A DNA stretch of 64,000 nt from Flavobacterium branchiicola (GTDB lineage Bacteria; Bacteroidota; Bacteroidia; Flavobacteriales; Flavobacteriaceae), in the NCBI RefSeq assembly GCF_018383905.1, contig NZ_JAGYWA010000001.1:186001-250000 (forward strand), written 5' to 3'. Positions 36,482-45,558 of the stretch are shown here, one piece after another; positions within the stretch are counted from its first letter, which is position 1; each line of letters starts with the position of its first letter. The translations under genes and the position numbers were made by a program. Under the pieces are notes generated by a model. It was not told the DNA's origin. It made no database searches and was given only the letters and a program-made list of their open reading frames with translations.

Positions 36482-36544
36482 GTTTTAGTATTATTTTGGA
36501 TTCGTAATTTTTAATCTATTTTTGAATGAATTAACTGATTCTTT

Positions 36545-37174
36545 ATGAAGAAAACAAAATTACTTGCTACACTTTTACTTCTTTCGATTTTCTTATCATG
36601 TAGTACACCTTCTTTTCTCTTCTTAACACCTCAGAAAACTGGAGTAGATTTTACTTCAGGAAAGTGGCTATTAAACGAGATAGATGCTCCTAAAAACTCC
36701 AAAGATCAATTGACCACCGAATCAATGGAATTCTTTAGAAAAAACCTTGAGGATCGCATATCCTACATTCATGATGTAAATGGGCTTCTTGTTCCCAGAA
36801 AAATCCCTTTGAATCCAAATAAAACAAAATTAAAAGAACTTAAAGAAGGAACAGGATTTGACTTCTTTATTAATATTTCTACAAAAAAGAACAGAAGCGA
36901 CTTCTCCTCAATTGAATTATACCAGAATGATTGGGAAACAGGAAAAAACGAAGCTTCAGTAATTGTTGAAATTTACGATTTAAACCTGCAACAAATAATT
37001 TATACTCAAAATGTAGTGGGCGTTTCGAGAAAAGAAGCTACAGAATCAGTGTGGGGGACCCAAAAATCAGATAAACTTATCGACAATATTGCATTTTACA
37101 GAAACGCCAACCAATTAATGACAAAAGCTTTAAAAAAAATATTCAAAGATTTAGATAAAAGATCCACGAAATAA
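36545..37174 (+). CDS. Lipoprotein, unknown function
   Basis: 209 residues with a lipoprotein signal (MKKTKLLATLLLLSIFLSC, lipobox Cys 19). The mature region (EIDAPKNSKDQLTTESMEFF, LKELKEGTGFDFFINISTKKN, EIYDLNLQQIIYTQNVVGVSR) resembles small periplasmic proteins of Bacteroidota with an alpha/beta sandwich, but I cannot name the family. It stands alone between two copies of the intergenic hairpin family. Confidence 0.6.
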   Translation: MKKTKLLATLLLLSIFLSCSTPSFLFLTPQKTGVDFTSGKWLLNEIDAPKNSKDQLTTESMEFFRKNLEDRISYIHDVNGLLVPRKIPLNPNKTKLKELKEGTGFDFFINISTKKNRSDFSSIELYQNDWETGKNEASVIVEIYDLNLQQIIYTQNVVGVSRKEATESVWGTQKSDKLIDNIAFYRNANQLMTKALKKIFKDLDKRSTK

Positions 37175-37189
37175 AAAAAACAAACCCCA

Positions 37190-37222
37190 ACAAAAGAATC
37201 TCAAATCCGAACTTTATAAAAT
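37190..37222. repeat. Degenerate copy of the TTGGGATTT hairpin family
   Basis: AATCTCAAATCCGAA and TTGAAATTTGGGATT arms, imperfect. It sits between the convergent lipoprotein and membrane-protein genes and may work as a shared terminator. Confidence 0.5.
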
Positions 37223-37239
37223 TGAAATTTGGGATTTTT

Positions 37240-37896
37240 TCATTGAAGTTTTCTCTTCGTTGTTCTTCTAAAATTTAAAGCTTTCCATTCCCTATAAATC
37301 AAAAACTGATACAGAATATAAAATAGAGAATTAAAAAACCACAAATCAAGTACAAATGGCTCAGTAAACAATACTGAATCAGTATTTCCGGATAAAAATA
37401 TACCTGCACTACTTGTTACGTAAATAATTAATCCATTGCAGAAATAGAAGTAATTATGTTTATTACTTTTTAAATTTGACATAATAAGATATAAAGCATA
37501 AAACAGCAACGGAATTGACGTTATTGTTACTTCAATCAAATTAAATTCCCAATAAAGTGAAGGTTGGTTATAATATTGACATCCTAAAAAAAGCAACACC
37601 GAAACAAACACGATTAGTATAATTTTCTTTAAAATTTTATTTGAAAAACTCTTATAGAAAAACACGTTCAGCGTTACAAATTGAAAAATAAAATAGTAAT
37701 GCGAAAGGAAAAAATTAGAATTAGGATAAAGGAAACCGATAATATTACATAGTAATTCTACACAAAACAAAAGAACCAAATAGGCAGTAACGATACGATA
37801 CAGCGCATCTTTGTTTTTGCAGGTAACAGAAAATCGTATCGCATTAGCAAGTAGAAAAAACAATCCGACAAGGCTTACAATAAATGGAAACAGCAT
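37240..37896 (-). CDS. Multi-pass membrane protein, unknown function
   Basis: 218 residues from the ATG at 37896 (MLFPFIVSLVGLFFLL). The frame stays open to 37953, but that extension is encoded by the hairpin repeat and is unlikely to be translated. Seven hydrophobic segments are spaced along the protein with short loops and a basic tail (RRTTKRKLQ). The pattern resembles small seven-helix proteins of Bacteroidota, with no catalytic motif visible. It lies downstream of gldB-gldC on the same strand, separated by a hairpin. Confidence 0.65.
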   Translation of the reverse strand: MLFPFIVSLVGLFFLLANAIRFSVTCKNKDALYRIVTAYLVLLFCVELLCNIIGFLYPNSNFFLSHYYFIFQFVTLNVFFYKSFSNKILKKIILIVFVSVLLFLGCQYYNQPSLYWEFNLIEVTITSIPLLFYALYLIMSNLKSNKHNYFYFCNGLIIYVTSSAGIFLSGNTDSVLFTEPFVLDLWFFNSLFYILYQFLIYREWKALNFRRTTKRKLQ

Positions 37897-37935
37897 ATTA
37901 TCTGGTTTACCTAGACAATGTACAAAATAAAAACA

Positions 37936-37976
37936 AAAAATCCCAAACTCCATTAGTGATTGGAATTTGGGATTTT
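37936..37976. repeat. Dispersed hairpin repeat near gldC
   Basis: AAAATCCCAAACTCCA and TGGAATTTGGGATTTT arms with one mismatch and an ~8-nt loop. It lies just after the gldC stop and probably terminates the gldBC unit on the minus strand. Confidence 0.65.
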
Positions 37977-37993
37977 ATTTATTTGAAATTTAA

Positions 37994-38329
37994 TTATTTC
38001 GTAAGCTCCAGTTTCTCTGCAAAATAATCACAGAAGTCTTTCATTGTATCTGACATTTTTTCATCGTCTGTAGCACGTTTAAAAGTATCAGCCATTGCCA
38101 CTAAAGTCTGATGAAAGAAAATCTTCATTTCGTCTACCGGCATATCTTTCGTCCAAAGATCAATACGCATTGTTTCTTTAACCTTACTGTCCCAAATAGA
38201 CAACATAATAGCTTTTGCTTCTGCAGCCTGAACACCGCCGTCCTGAGCGCTCCATGTTAGTTTTTCCGGAACACGATTTTCATCTAGTTCTATATTGAAT
38301 TTAATTTCTGAGTTTATAGTATCTGACAT
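37994..38329 (-). CDS. gldC: Gliding motility protein GldC
   Basis: 111 residues, cytosolic, matching the known GldC length: IKFNIELDENRVPEKLTWSA, GGVQAAEAKAIMLSIWD, IDLWTKDMPVDEMKIFFHQTL, DFCDYFAEKL. In Flavobacterium johnsoniae gldC lies directly after gldB and improves gliding, though it is not essential. The start overlaps the gldB stop by 1 bp. The biochemical role is unknown. Confidence 0.93.
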   Translation of the reverse strand: MSDTINSEIKFNIELDENRVPEKLTWSAQDGGVQAAEAKAIMLSIWDSKVKETMRIDLWTKDMPVDEMKIFFHQTLVAMADTFKRATDDEKMSDTMKDFCDYFAEKLELTK

Positions 38330-39285
38330 TATTTCTTAGGTTTATATTTTGAATTTTCGAATATCTCTTTTGCATTAATTTTTAATAATTCCGGCAAAGT
38401 AACATTATTATTTTTCATGTAAGAACGTACAATTTGCCAACCAATCCAGGCTCCAACACGCCCTGGAGAATCGTTATCTATTTCTAAGTAAAATTTAGAA
38501 AAAGGAGCCGGCGCAATAAATCGGGTCGTAAGTTTTGGATCTGCACTGTAAAGCATTTCTTTTTCTAAAAAATAACGCCACATATAGGCTTCATTTTCTT
38601 CACACCATTTTATTTGTTCCGGCAAATAGCCAATTTTTTCAGCATCTGTGTATTCAGGTAAAAGCAAATCTTTTGCATACAATTGTTTTCCTTCAAAAAT
38701 CATTTGAGAAACCAAATTCTTATCCGCATAAGCCGGAATATTTCTGTAAGCAAAACTCGAAACTACATCTGGCATAATTTGTTTTTCCTCAAAGTTTTGT
38801 TTGATATAATTTGGAAACTCATAAAATTTATGCTCTTTTCCCAAATACAATTCTAACGCAACAATAACCAGACTATCGGCATAAATTGCCTTGGCATTAT
38901 AATCCATCTCACCAATTACCGTAATCACTTTTGGAGTTTTAGTTTTAGGGAAATAATATTTTACATGCTGAAAAAGCGAATTAAATTGTTCACGAACAGG
39001 TTCAAAATCCGAATACTTTTTTTGCACTTCAGTATATACTTCACGCCAAATTGGTTCTTGCATTTTCTTCAACCAGACAGCATCATCATTTCCTGCCGGA
39101 AAAAAGAAAGGATATTGCATTTTTATCTTAGCCAGATCTTGCGGTTTTGATTCAAAAAACACTTTATCGAAACGTTCTACTTTAATATCAACCGGAATTT
39201 CTTCAACTTCTTTTTCGACCTTACTTTTTTGATCACAAGACAAAAAAAACAAGCACAGAACCACTGCAAAGCGATATATTTTCAT
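38329..39285 (-). CDS. gldB: Gliding motility lipoprotein GldB
   Basis: 318 residues with a lipoprotein signal (FAVVLCLFFLSC, Cys ~17). Signatures: VKVERFDKVFFESKPQDLAKIK, YPFFFPAGNDDAVWLKKMQEP, ALELYLGKEHKFYEFPNYIKQ, PGRVGAWIGWQIVRSYMKNN. The C-terminal part resembles zinc-peptidase-like DUF2268 proteins. GldB is required for gliding and type IX secretion-related surface movement in F. johnsoniae. The gene starts 98 bp from the divergent nadE. Confidence 0.93.
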   Translation of the reverse strand: MKIYRFAVVLCLFFLSCDQKSKVEKEVEEIPVDIKVERFDKVFFESKPQDLAKIKMQYPFFFPAGNDDAVWLKKMQEPIWREVYTEVQKKYSDFEPVREQFNSLFQHVKYYFPKTKTPKVITVIGEMDYNAKAIYADSLVIVALELYLGKEHKFYEFPNYIKQNFEEKQIMPDVVSSFAYRNIPAYADKNLVSQMIFEGKQLYAKDLLLPEYTDAEKIGYLPEQIKWCEENEAYMWRYFLEKEMLYSADPKLTTRFIAPAPFSKFYLEIDNDSPGRVGAWIGWQIVRSYMKNNNVTLPELLKINAKEIFENSKYKPKK

Positions 39286-39383
39286 TTTATTTTAATTAGA
39301 TTTGTGTTGCATAAATTTAAAAATTATACACTTAAAATTATTTGTGCAAATATACATCCCTGTATTTTAAAACTTGAACTATT

Positions 39384-40190
39384 ATGGCTAAAAAAAGCAC
39401 TATTCAAACAGAAAAAGTAAATAACCACATCGTTGAGTGGCTAAAAGATTACGCTAACAACGCAAAAGTAAATGGTTTTGTAATCGGAATTTCGGGCGGA
39501 GTTGACTCTGCAGTAACTTCAACATTATGTGCCCAGACTGGTTTACAGGTTTTGTGTGTAGAAATGCCAATTCATCAGGCCGCAACTCAGGTTTCAAGAG
39601 GAAGGGAACATATTGAGCAATTAAAAAAACGTTTCCCAAACGTTTCAAGTGTAGAAACGGATTTAACCGCCACTTTTGAAGCTTTTAAAAGCGCAGTGCC
39701 GGTAACGAAAGATGAAACAAAAGTTAATTTATCATTTGCTAATACTCGTGCCCGTTTACGCATGACTTCATTGTATTATTTAGCAGGAATTCATGGTTTA
39801 TTAGTCGCAGGAACAGGCAATAAAGTAGAAGATTTTGGTGTAGGATTTTATACAAAATATGGTGATGGCGGGGTTGATTTGAGTCCAATTGCAGATTTAA
39901 TGAAATCGGATGTATATGCTCTTGGGGAATATTTAACGATTCCTACATCAATTTTAACAGCAGCTCCAACTGACGGATTATTTGGTGATAACAGAACCGA
40001 TGAAGACCAATTAGGAGCAAGTTATGACGAGTTAGAATGGGCAATGTTGGCAGCGGAGTCAGGAAAGACGGCAGGTGATTTTGACGGAAGAGAAAAATCT
40101 GTTTTTGAAATTTATAAACGATTAAACACCAGCAACAAGCATAAAATGCAATCGATTCCAGTTTGTTTGATACCAAAAACGTTAAAATAA
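39384..40190 (+). CDS. nadE: Ammonia-dependent NAD+ synthetase NadE
   Basis: 268 residues. The PP-loop SGGVDS is at 37-42; GNKVEDFGVGFYTKYGDGGVDLSPIADLMKSDVYAL and PTDGLFGDNRTDEDQLGASYDELEWAM are typical of the NH3-dependent enzyme. There is no N-terminal nitrilase (glutaminase) domain, so ammonia is the direct nitrogen donor. It converts deamido-NAD to NAD, the last biosynthetic step. It is divergent from gldB by 98 bp and is followed by a response regulator gene. Confidence 0.96.
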   Translation: MAKKSTIQTEKVNNHIVEWLKDYANNAKVNGFVIGISGGVDSAVTSTLCAQTGLQVLCVEMPIHQAATQVSRGREHIEQLKKRFPNVSSVETDLTATFEAFKSAVPVTKDETKVNLSFANTRARLRMTSLYYLAGIHGLLVAGTGNKVEDFGVGFYTKYGDGGVDLSPIADLMKSDVYALGEYLTIPTSILTAAPTDGLFGDNRTDEDQLGASYDELEWAMLAAESGKTAGDFDGREKSVFEIYKRLNTSNKHKMQSIPVCLIPKTLK

Positions 40191-40283
40191 TTTTTTTTAA
40201 CATTTGTGTGTAATTAATTACAGAATTTATTTATTAATTTTACAGCTCCAAAAACATGATAACAATTCTAAAAAGGTAAAATT

Positions 40284-40913
40284 ATGATTAAAGTATGTCT
40301 TGCAGACAATCATCCTGTGACTCACTTTGGCGTTAAGTCTTATTTTAAAGACCACGATCAAATTTCAATTGTTGCCAACGTAGGCAATTTTTCAATGGTT
40401 AGAGATATTCTTCAAACGAAGGAAATCGATATTCTAATCTTAGATTTAGAACTAGAAGGTCTTTCAAGTATCTTCGAAGTAAAATCAATCCTGAAAAATT
40501 TCCCAAAAACAAAGATTGTAATTTTTAGTGACCTCGCTGAACAAATGTATGCTCCAAATGCAATTAAAGCAGGAGTTTCCGGGTACGTACACAAAACAGA
40601 AAAACTTGAAACTTTAGGTCTTTCTATTATTAAAGTACACGAAGGAAAAATTATCATCAACGAAACTGTACGCAAAAACATGGCCCTAATTGCGAAACAA
40701 AGCAAAAGCGAGCGTTTGTACAGAAAACTTTCTAATCGCGAGATTGAAGTTTTACGTTACTTAAGTGATGGTAAGAAAAACAATGAAATCTCTAAAATCT
40801 TAAATCTGAACGAAAAAACGATCAGTACTTACAAATTAAGATTATTGACAAAGTTGAACGTTACTAATTTAGTTGATTTAGTAAACAAAGCGAAAACTTT
40901 AGAAATTATTTAA
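40284..40913 (+). CDS. LuxR/NarL-type response regulator
   Basis: 209 residues: receiver domain (DILILDLELEGLSS carries the likely phospho-Asp; SDLAEQMYAPNAIKAGVSGYVHKTE the Lys loop) and a C-terminal HTH (LSNREIEVLRYLSDGKKNNEISKILNLNEKTISTYKLRLLTKL). No kinase gene is nearby, so it is an orphan regulator. It starts 93 bp after nadE and ends at a strong bidirectional hairpin. The target genes are unknown. Confidence 0.9.
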   Translation: MIKVCLADNHPVTHFGVKSYFKDHDQISIVANVGNFSMVRDILQTKEIDILILDLELEGLSSIFEVKSILKNFPKTKIVIFSDLAEQMYAPNAIKAGVSGYVHKTEKLETLGLSIIKVHEGKIIINETVRKNMALIAKQSKSERLYRKLSNREIEVLRYLSDGKKNNEISKILNLNEKTISTYKLRLLTKLNVTNLVDLVNKAKTLEII

Positions 40914-40953
40914 ATGGCACATTGATATCGCATTTGCAATATCAAACCCATAA

Positions 40954-40987
40954 AAAAAGCTCTATATTGAAAAATATAGAGCTTTTT
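40954..40987. terminator. Bidirectional terminator between the LuxR-type regulator and dnaG
   Basis: AAAAAGCTCTATATT / AATATAGAGCTTTTT with a 4-nt loop. A second inverted pair TTGATAT / ATATCAA lies just before it. It serves both convergent genes. Confidence 0.8.
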
Positions 40988-40990
40988 GAT

Positions 40991-43063
40991 TTATGAATGA
41001 TAAGGAACTACAACACGCCCTAATTTTCTTGAAAAATTATTTAAAAGCTTAGAATAATCAATCACCATCGACAACACTTCAGAGTTATCATCCTGAGGAT
41101 CCGTCATCAATGATTCCTTCAAATCGTGAATGATTTTTGAAATCAAATACCATCTCATCGAGAATATTGTATCTGAAACATTTTGCTCAACCGTTTCATT
41201 TTTATGCTTTGGAAAAATATTCTGCCCTTCCCAGTTATGAACAACCAATTTTTCGTCTTCCATTAAAATATTAGTCACTTCCTGCGCAAAATCAGGTTCT
41301 AAATGCATTAAATATTTATCTAAACTAAATGTTTCATTTTGATTATAAAAATCAATAAGTCCGGTAAAGATATTTTTAAACAATGTATTCGAAAGTTCTA
41401 CCTCATCTTCCTGCAGACTCAAATAAACTTTCTCGTATACTTTATATTTTCTTTTTTCAGAAACCTCTTTTACATTTCCTTCTTCATCAGCTCTCAAAAA
41501 CACATCTTCAAAATCTTCCAATACATTTCCATAAAGCAATAATATTTCAATAATCTTTCTTTCAAAACCATATAAAATATCTACTTTCTCTGCCTGTTGA
41601 ACTGGATATCCCATATCTCCCGGATAGTCATACCCTTCTGGCGGACCCGTTCGTGGGTCTTCGGGATCTCCTCCAGAAAAATTAGTATTTTTTGGAGCCT
41701 GGTTTCTTACAACATCAAAAGGTTTATGTTCCTGTTTTTGCTTTTTATTAGCTTCAGCAATATCTTTTTGAATCAACTGTGCCAAAGTACTCACTAAAAC
41801 CTGCTCTGAAATATCCATTATTCGGGCACATTCCTGAGTATACACTTCTCGCTGAATACGATCCGGTATTTTAGAAATACTCGTTACCATATCACGAATC
41901 AGATCGGCTTTTTTAATTGGATCGTTTTTAGCTTCTTTCATCAAAATTGAAGCCTTAAACTGTATGAAATCTTTACTATTACTTTCCAGATAAGCAACTA
42001 AATCATCATGAGAATTTTTTCGGGCGAAACTATCCGGATCTTCTCCGTCAGGAAAAGAACAAACTCTTACATTCATACCTTCTTCCAGAATCAAATCGAT
42101 TCCTCGAATAGACGCTCGTAAACCAGCAGCATCACCATCAAAAAGTACCGTAATATTTCGGGTTAGACGATTAATTAAACGAATCTGATCTGGCGTTAAA
42201 GCCGTTCCGGATGAAGCTACAACATTCTCAATTCCCGCCTGACTAAACTGAATTACATCCGTATAACCTTCAACCAGATAACAGTTGTTTTGTTTGGCTA
42301 TAGATTGTTTGGCATGATAAATTCCGTAAAGCACTTTACTTTTATGGTAAATATCACTTTCTGGCGAGTTCAGATATTTTGCCGCTTTTTTATCGTTAGT
42401 CAAAATACGTCCTCCAAAACCTAATACACGGCCCGACATACTTTGAATGGGGAACATTACTCGACCTTTAAAGCGGTCAAAAGGACGGTCTTCTCTGGCG
42501 ATAGTCAAACCTGTACTTTCCAGAAATTCCAATTTATATCCTTTTCCTAATGCTTCTTTAGTCAAAGCATCCCAGGTTTCAGGAGAATATCCTAAATCGA
42601 ATTTTTTAATTGTTTCATTGGTAAAGCCTCTTTCTTTAAAATACGAAAGTCCGATTGCTTTTCCTTCTTCAGAATTTATTAAAACATCCTGAAAATATTT
42701 CGCCGCAAATTCCGAAACCAAATACATACTTTCACGAACATCTGTCATGGCTTTTTCAGCATCAGTTTGCTCAGTTTCTTCGATTTCAATATTGTACTTT
42801 CTGGCTAAATATCGAATGGCTTCCGGATAAGTAAACTGCGAATGTTCCATTAGGAATTTTACAGAATTCCCTCCTTTTCCTGTACTGAAATCTTTCCAGA
42901 TTCCTTTTGCAGGCGAAACCATGAATGACGGAGAACGTTCATCTGAGAACGGACTCAGACCTTTAAAGTTACTTCCGGCACGTTTTAAATTGACAAAATC
43001 GCCAATAACCTCCTCTACTCGAGCAGTTTCAAAAACGGTGTCAATTGTATTTTGTGAAATCAA
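40991..43063 (-). CDS. dnaG: DNA primase DnaG with degenerate zinc ribbon
   Basis: 690 residues: N-terminal zinc-binding-like domain (about 1-100), TOPRIM catalytic core (EGYTDVIQFSQAGIENVVASSGTAL; LFDGDAAGLRASIRGIDL) and a helicase-binding C-terminal part. The four zinc ligands of CHC2 ribbons are replaced: alignment with E. coli DnaG puts S37, S40, D58 and T61 where Cys/His would be, while SPSFMVSP and GNSVKFLM around them are conserved. Zinc is therefore probably not bound. This may be a lineage trait of Flavobacteriia. DnaG makes primers at the replication fork. Confidence 0.95.
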   Translation of the reverse strand: MISQNTIDTVFETARVEEVIGDFVNLKRAGSNFKGLSPFSDERSPSFMVSPAKGIWKDFSTGKGGNSVKFLMEHSQFTYPEAIRYLARKYNIEIEETEQTDAEKAMTDVRESMYLVSEFAAKYFQDVLINSEEGKAIGLSYFKERGFTNETIKKFDLGYSPETWDALTKEALGKGYKLEFLESTGLTIAREDRPFDRFKGRVMFPIQSMSGRVLGFGGRILTNDKKAAKYLNSPESDIYHKSKVLYGIYHAKQSIAKQNNCYLVEGYTDVIQFSQAGIENVVASSGTALTPDQIRLINRLTRNITVLFDGDAAGLRASIRGIDLILEEGMNVRVCSFPDGEDPDSFARKNSHDDLVAYLESNSKDFIQFKASILMKEAKNDPIKKADLIRDMVTSISKIPDRIQREVYTQECARIMDISEQVLVSTLAQLIQKDIAEANKKQKQEHKPFDVVRNQAPKNTNFSGGDPEDPRTGPPEGYDYPGDMGYPVQQAEKVDILYGFERKIIEILLLYGNVLEDFEDVFLRADEEGNVKEVSEKRKYKVYEKVYLSLQEDEVELSNTLFKNIFTGLIDFYNQNETFSLDKYLMHLEPDFAQEVTNILMEDEKLVVHNWEGQNIFPKHKNETVEQNVSDTIFSMRWYLISKIIHDLKESLMTDPQDDNSEVLSMVIDYSKLLNNFSRKLGRVVVPYHS

Positions 43064-43095
43064 AACGTAAATTTATTTTTAAAGTTGAGAGCTAG

Positions 43096-43103
43096 CAAAA
43101 ATA
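43096..43103 (-). promoter_or_regulatory. -7 promoter element of dnaG (TATTTTTG)
   Basis: Minus-strand TATTTTTG fits TAnnTTTG and lies 32 bp before the dnaG ATG. No clear -33 partner was found. Confidence 0.5.
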
Positions 43104-43136
43104 CGTAAATCTTGTTGTAATTTTTAGTATTTTAAA

Positions 43137-43168
43137 TCAAAAAAAGCACCTCTCTCGAGATGCCCTTT
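43137..43168 (-). terminator. Terminator after the outer-membrane protein gene
   Basis: On the minus strand GGGCATCTC and GAGGTGCTT arms (one G-T pair) form a hairpin followed by seven T, about 25 bp after the stop at 43193. Confidence 0.65.
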
Positions 43169-43192
43169 TACTAACTAAACTTAATTTTATTT

Positions 43193-44791
43193 TTAATTGA
43201 AATCGAAGCGCAATCCTAAAGAAATATTATTTTGATCAATAGTATTTTTTTCAAATAAAGGCTGTAAATCATATTTCAAATACAAACTTGTTGCTTTGTA
43301 ACCAACATACGTACTTAATCCATAATTAAAATCGTTTACATTGAAATTGCCCTTTGTTTTTTGCTTCACATCATTTCCAACCGCATCGTCAAAACATAAA
43401 ATTTGCTTTGATTTCACTCTAAATCCGGCATAACCTCCTATACCAAATCTGGCACTTTTATGAGATTTGAAGTAATTAACACCATCTCGAACTTCTTTCT
43501 TAGTAAAATCAAATTCCAAATGCAATGGTACCATTACATATACATTTCTAAATCTGGATTCGTCCAGATGCACAGGACTTGTCACTAAATCGGTTTGAGC
43601 GCCATTTTTTTCAAAATAGCGATCATCTGTCGCTCGAAGATTATTATACATCAGTGACATTCCGTATTTAAAATGCAACAAATTATCTTCTTTTAAAATC
43701 CTAGTATTCCCAGTTATCCCCCACTCATAAAAGTGAGACTGCAAATATTTAAAATCCGAATTGGCGACTTGATTATCAGTCACTAAATTATTTACTCCGA
43801 AAGCAAAAACAAATTGAGTTGTAGTTCTTTTTGATTGACGTTTATCAACATCTTTTTGCCCATGGTACACTTTCATAGAAGTGAGGTTAACGATTGTCTT
43901 ATCCTCATTATCACAATTATCACAATCGCCAATTATAAACTTTGTACCTTTACTTTTGTCTTTATTTTCTGTATCAATTTTTCCATCAACTCTATCTTGG
44001 ACTAATTGATTTAATTTATTTTCTTCGATAGCAACATTTGTTTCAATATTAGCAGCGTGAACTTTAGCTTTATTTAATTTAAGTTCTTCTGCTTTTTCTT
44101 TAGAAATTATCCCTTTTGAAACTTGATTATCTAATGAATCTACTTCGACTTTTAACGCATTTTTTTCATCCTCTGTTATTTTTTTAATTTGATCAGCAAT
44201 CGCTTTTGCTCTTACTTCAAATGGAATTTCTTTAGGTTCTAGTCCTTTATTTGAACCTGTTTCTGGAACAGTATTTTCAACTACTTCAAGCTTTAAATCT
44301 TTAAACCAAATTTTACCAGTCCCATCTAACAAAGCTCCATACGTAATTGATGTAGCATCCTTTGGCACAAATAAAACAATTTCATATTTTGTCCAATCTG
44401 TTGAGCCTTTTATTGGTCTGCTCTGCATATTATCAAAAGCGAGCACACGAGCAGAATAATAATCGACACGCATCCAAAGTCCAGCCCAGGAATTTACGTT
44501 TTCACTTTTTAAATAACCCGTCATTTTGACCATTTTATCCTGATACAAATTCGATTTTACGGATTTCCCAAGAGCACCAAAACCCTTTATTTTACTTTGA
44601 ACTGATTTTATTGTAAAGATGTTTTGATCAGCAGATTCGGGATTTTTTTCAAAATTCATTTCATACTTTGCAGGTTCATGTTGCCAATAAACCCAGTCTA
44701 AAACTTTTTTGTAGCTACCATTCTCCTGTGCTGATAGCTTAGTTGCCATAGTAAACACCATTACTACTGTAATTAATATAATTTTTTGCAT
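43193..44791 (-). CDS. Outer-membrane protein with N-terminal beta-sandwich and C-terminal barrel
   Basis: 532 residues with a signal peptide (residues 1-21, ending LSAQ). Residues ~30-165 form a beta-sandwich (IFTIKSVQSKIKGFGALGKS, WAGLWMRVDYYSARVLAFDNM, ALLDGTGKIWFKDLKLEV) of the type seen in ligand-binding parts of some AraC-type or carbohydrate-binding proteins. A coiled coil (~195-265) follows, then a beta-barrel ending YLKYDLQPLFEKNTIDQNNISLGLRFDFN. It is the last gene of an ECF sigma / anti-sigma / OMP set, 38 bp after the anti-sigma gene. Its ligand is unknown. Confidence 0.65.
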   Translation of the reverse strand: MQKIILITVVMVFTMATKLSAQENGSYKKVLDWVYWQHEPAKYEMNFEKNPESADQNIFTIKSVQSKIKGFGALGKSVKSNLYQDKMVKMTGYLKSENVNSWAGLWMRVDYYSARVLAFDNMQSRPIKGSTDWTKYEIVLFVPKDATSITYGALLDGTGKIWFKDLKLEVVENTVPETGSNKGLEPKEIPFEVRAKAIADQIKKITEDEKNALKVEVDSLDNQVSKGIISKEKAEELKLNKAKVHAANIETNVAIEENKLNQLVQDRVDGKIDTENKDKSKGTKFIIGDCDNCDNEDKTIVNLTSMKVYHGQKDVDKRQSKRTTTQFVFAFGVNNLVTDNQVANSDFKYLQSHFYEWGITGNTRILKEDNLLHFKYGMSLMYNNLRATDDRYFEKNGAQTDLVTSPVHLDESRFRNVYVMVPLHLEFDFTKKEVRDGVNYFKSHKSARFGIGGYAGFRVKSKQILCFDDAVGNDVKQKTKGNFNVNDFNYGLSTYVGYKATSLYLKYDLQPLFEKNTIDQNNISLGLRFDFN

Positions 44792-44829
44792 GATTTTCGT
44801 TTTTTGATTGATGATTGATGATTCTATAT

Positions 44830-45558
44830 TTATTCTTCGTAATTTCTATTGGCTATTGCACTTTTTACAGCCTTCAAATTTTTATTAAATTTATCTAGCG
44901 CAGACTCTCTGTATGATTGATTTAATTCTGTTTCTGCATTTAACAACAAATCATTAGGATTTACTGAAACAGCCTTTCTTTTTTTCTCAATTGTTTCCAA
45001 AGTCTCTTTTGGTTCAAACTTACTACCACTAACTTCCGCTAATAATTCTTCTGCTGAAATGTATTTATTTTTAGTAGCTAATTGGTAATTCTTATTTTCA
45101 GAAGATTTAGCTATTACACTGTCCCCTTTTAAATTATTCTTATTTGAAATTTTCTCACTATTTTCAAGGTGTTTTGAAGGTGTTTTTTTACTCTCAATAT
45201 CAGCAACAATTGAATAATCTCGCATTATTTTTTTTGGAGTATAACTATTTAGATTTATCATATCATCTTTGTTTACTCCTCGCTTATCTAAAGTATCTTT
45301 TTCCTTTTTTTCCTCTAAGACTATTGGTACATCCTTATTTATTTCTACAGTTTCAAAACGATTAAAATAAATTGTGCTAACCGATAAAAATCCAATAACG
45401 CTTGCTGCGATATAAAGCCATTTTTTGCTTTTCTTAGGTTTCTTTTCTTCAGCAACACTTAACATTGCGTCTAATCGATCCCAAGCTTTGTTGCTTGGTT
45501 CAATTTTACGCTCGTTTAGCTTTTCACGGAAATCCTTTTCAAAATTATTCGGTTCCAT
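44830..45558 (-). CDS. Membrane-bound anti-sigma-like protein
   Basis: 242 residues. The N-terminal cytosolic part (FEKDFREKLNERKIEPSNKAWDRLDAML) is typical of Bacteroidota proteins encoded after ECF sigma factors. One transmembrane helix lies at ~47-64 (WLYIAASVIGFLSVSTIYF), followed by a Lys/Glu/Ser-rich periplasmic part. No zinc-binding HxxxCxxC motif is present, so it is not a ZAS-type anti-sigma. It overlaps the sigma gene by 14 bp, the main argument for function. Confidence 0.7.
   Translation of the reverse strand: MEPNNFEKDFREKLNERKIEPSNKAWDRLDAMLSVAEEKKPKKSKKWLYIAASVIGFLSVSTIYFNRFETVEINKDVPIVLEEKKEKDTLDKRGVNKDDMINLNSYTPKKIMRDYSIVADIESKKTPSKHLENSEKISNKNNLKGDSVIAKSSENKNYQLATKNKYISAEELLAEVSGSKFEPKETLETIEKKRKAVSVNPNDLLLNAETELNQSYRESALDKFNKNLKAVKSAIANRNYEE

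Noticed and set aside
37897..37953. N-terminal extension of the seven-helix membrane protein
   Set aside because: The residues come from the dispersed hairpin repeat.
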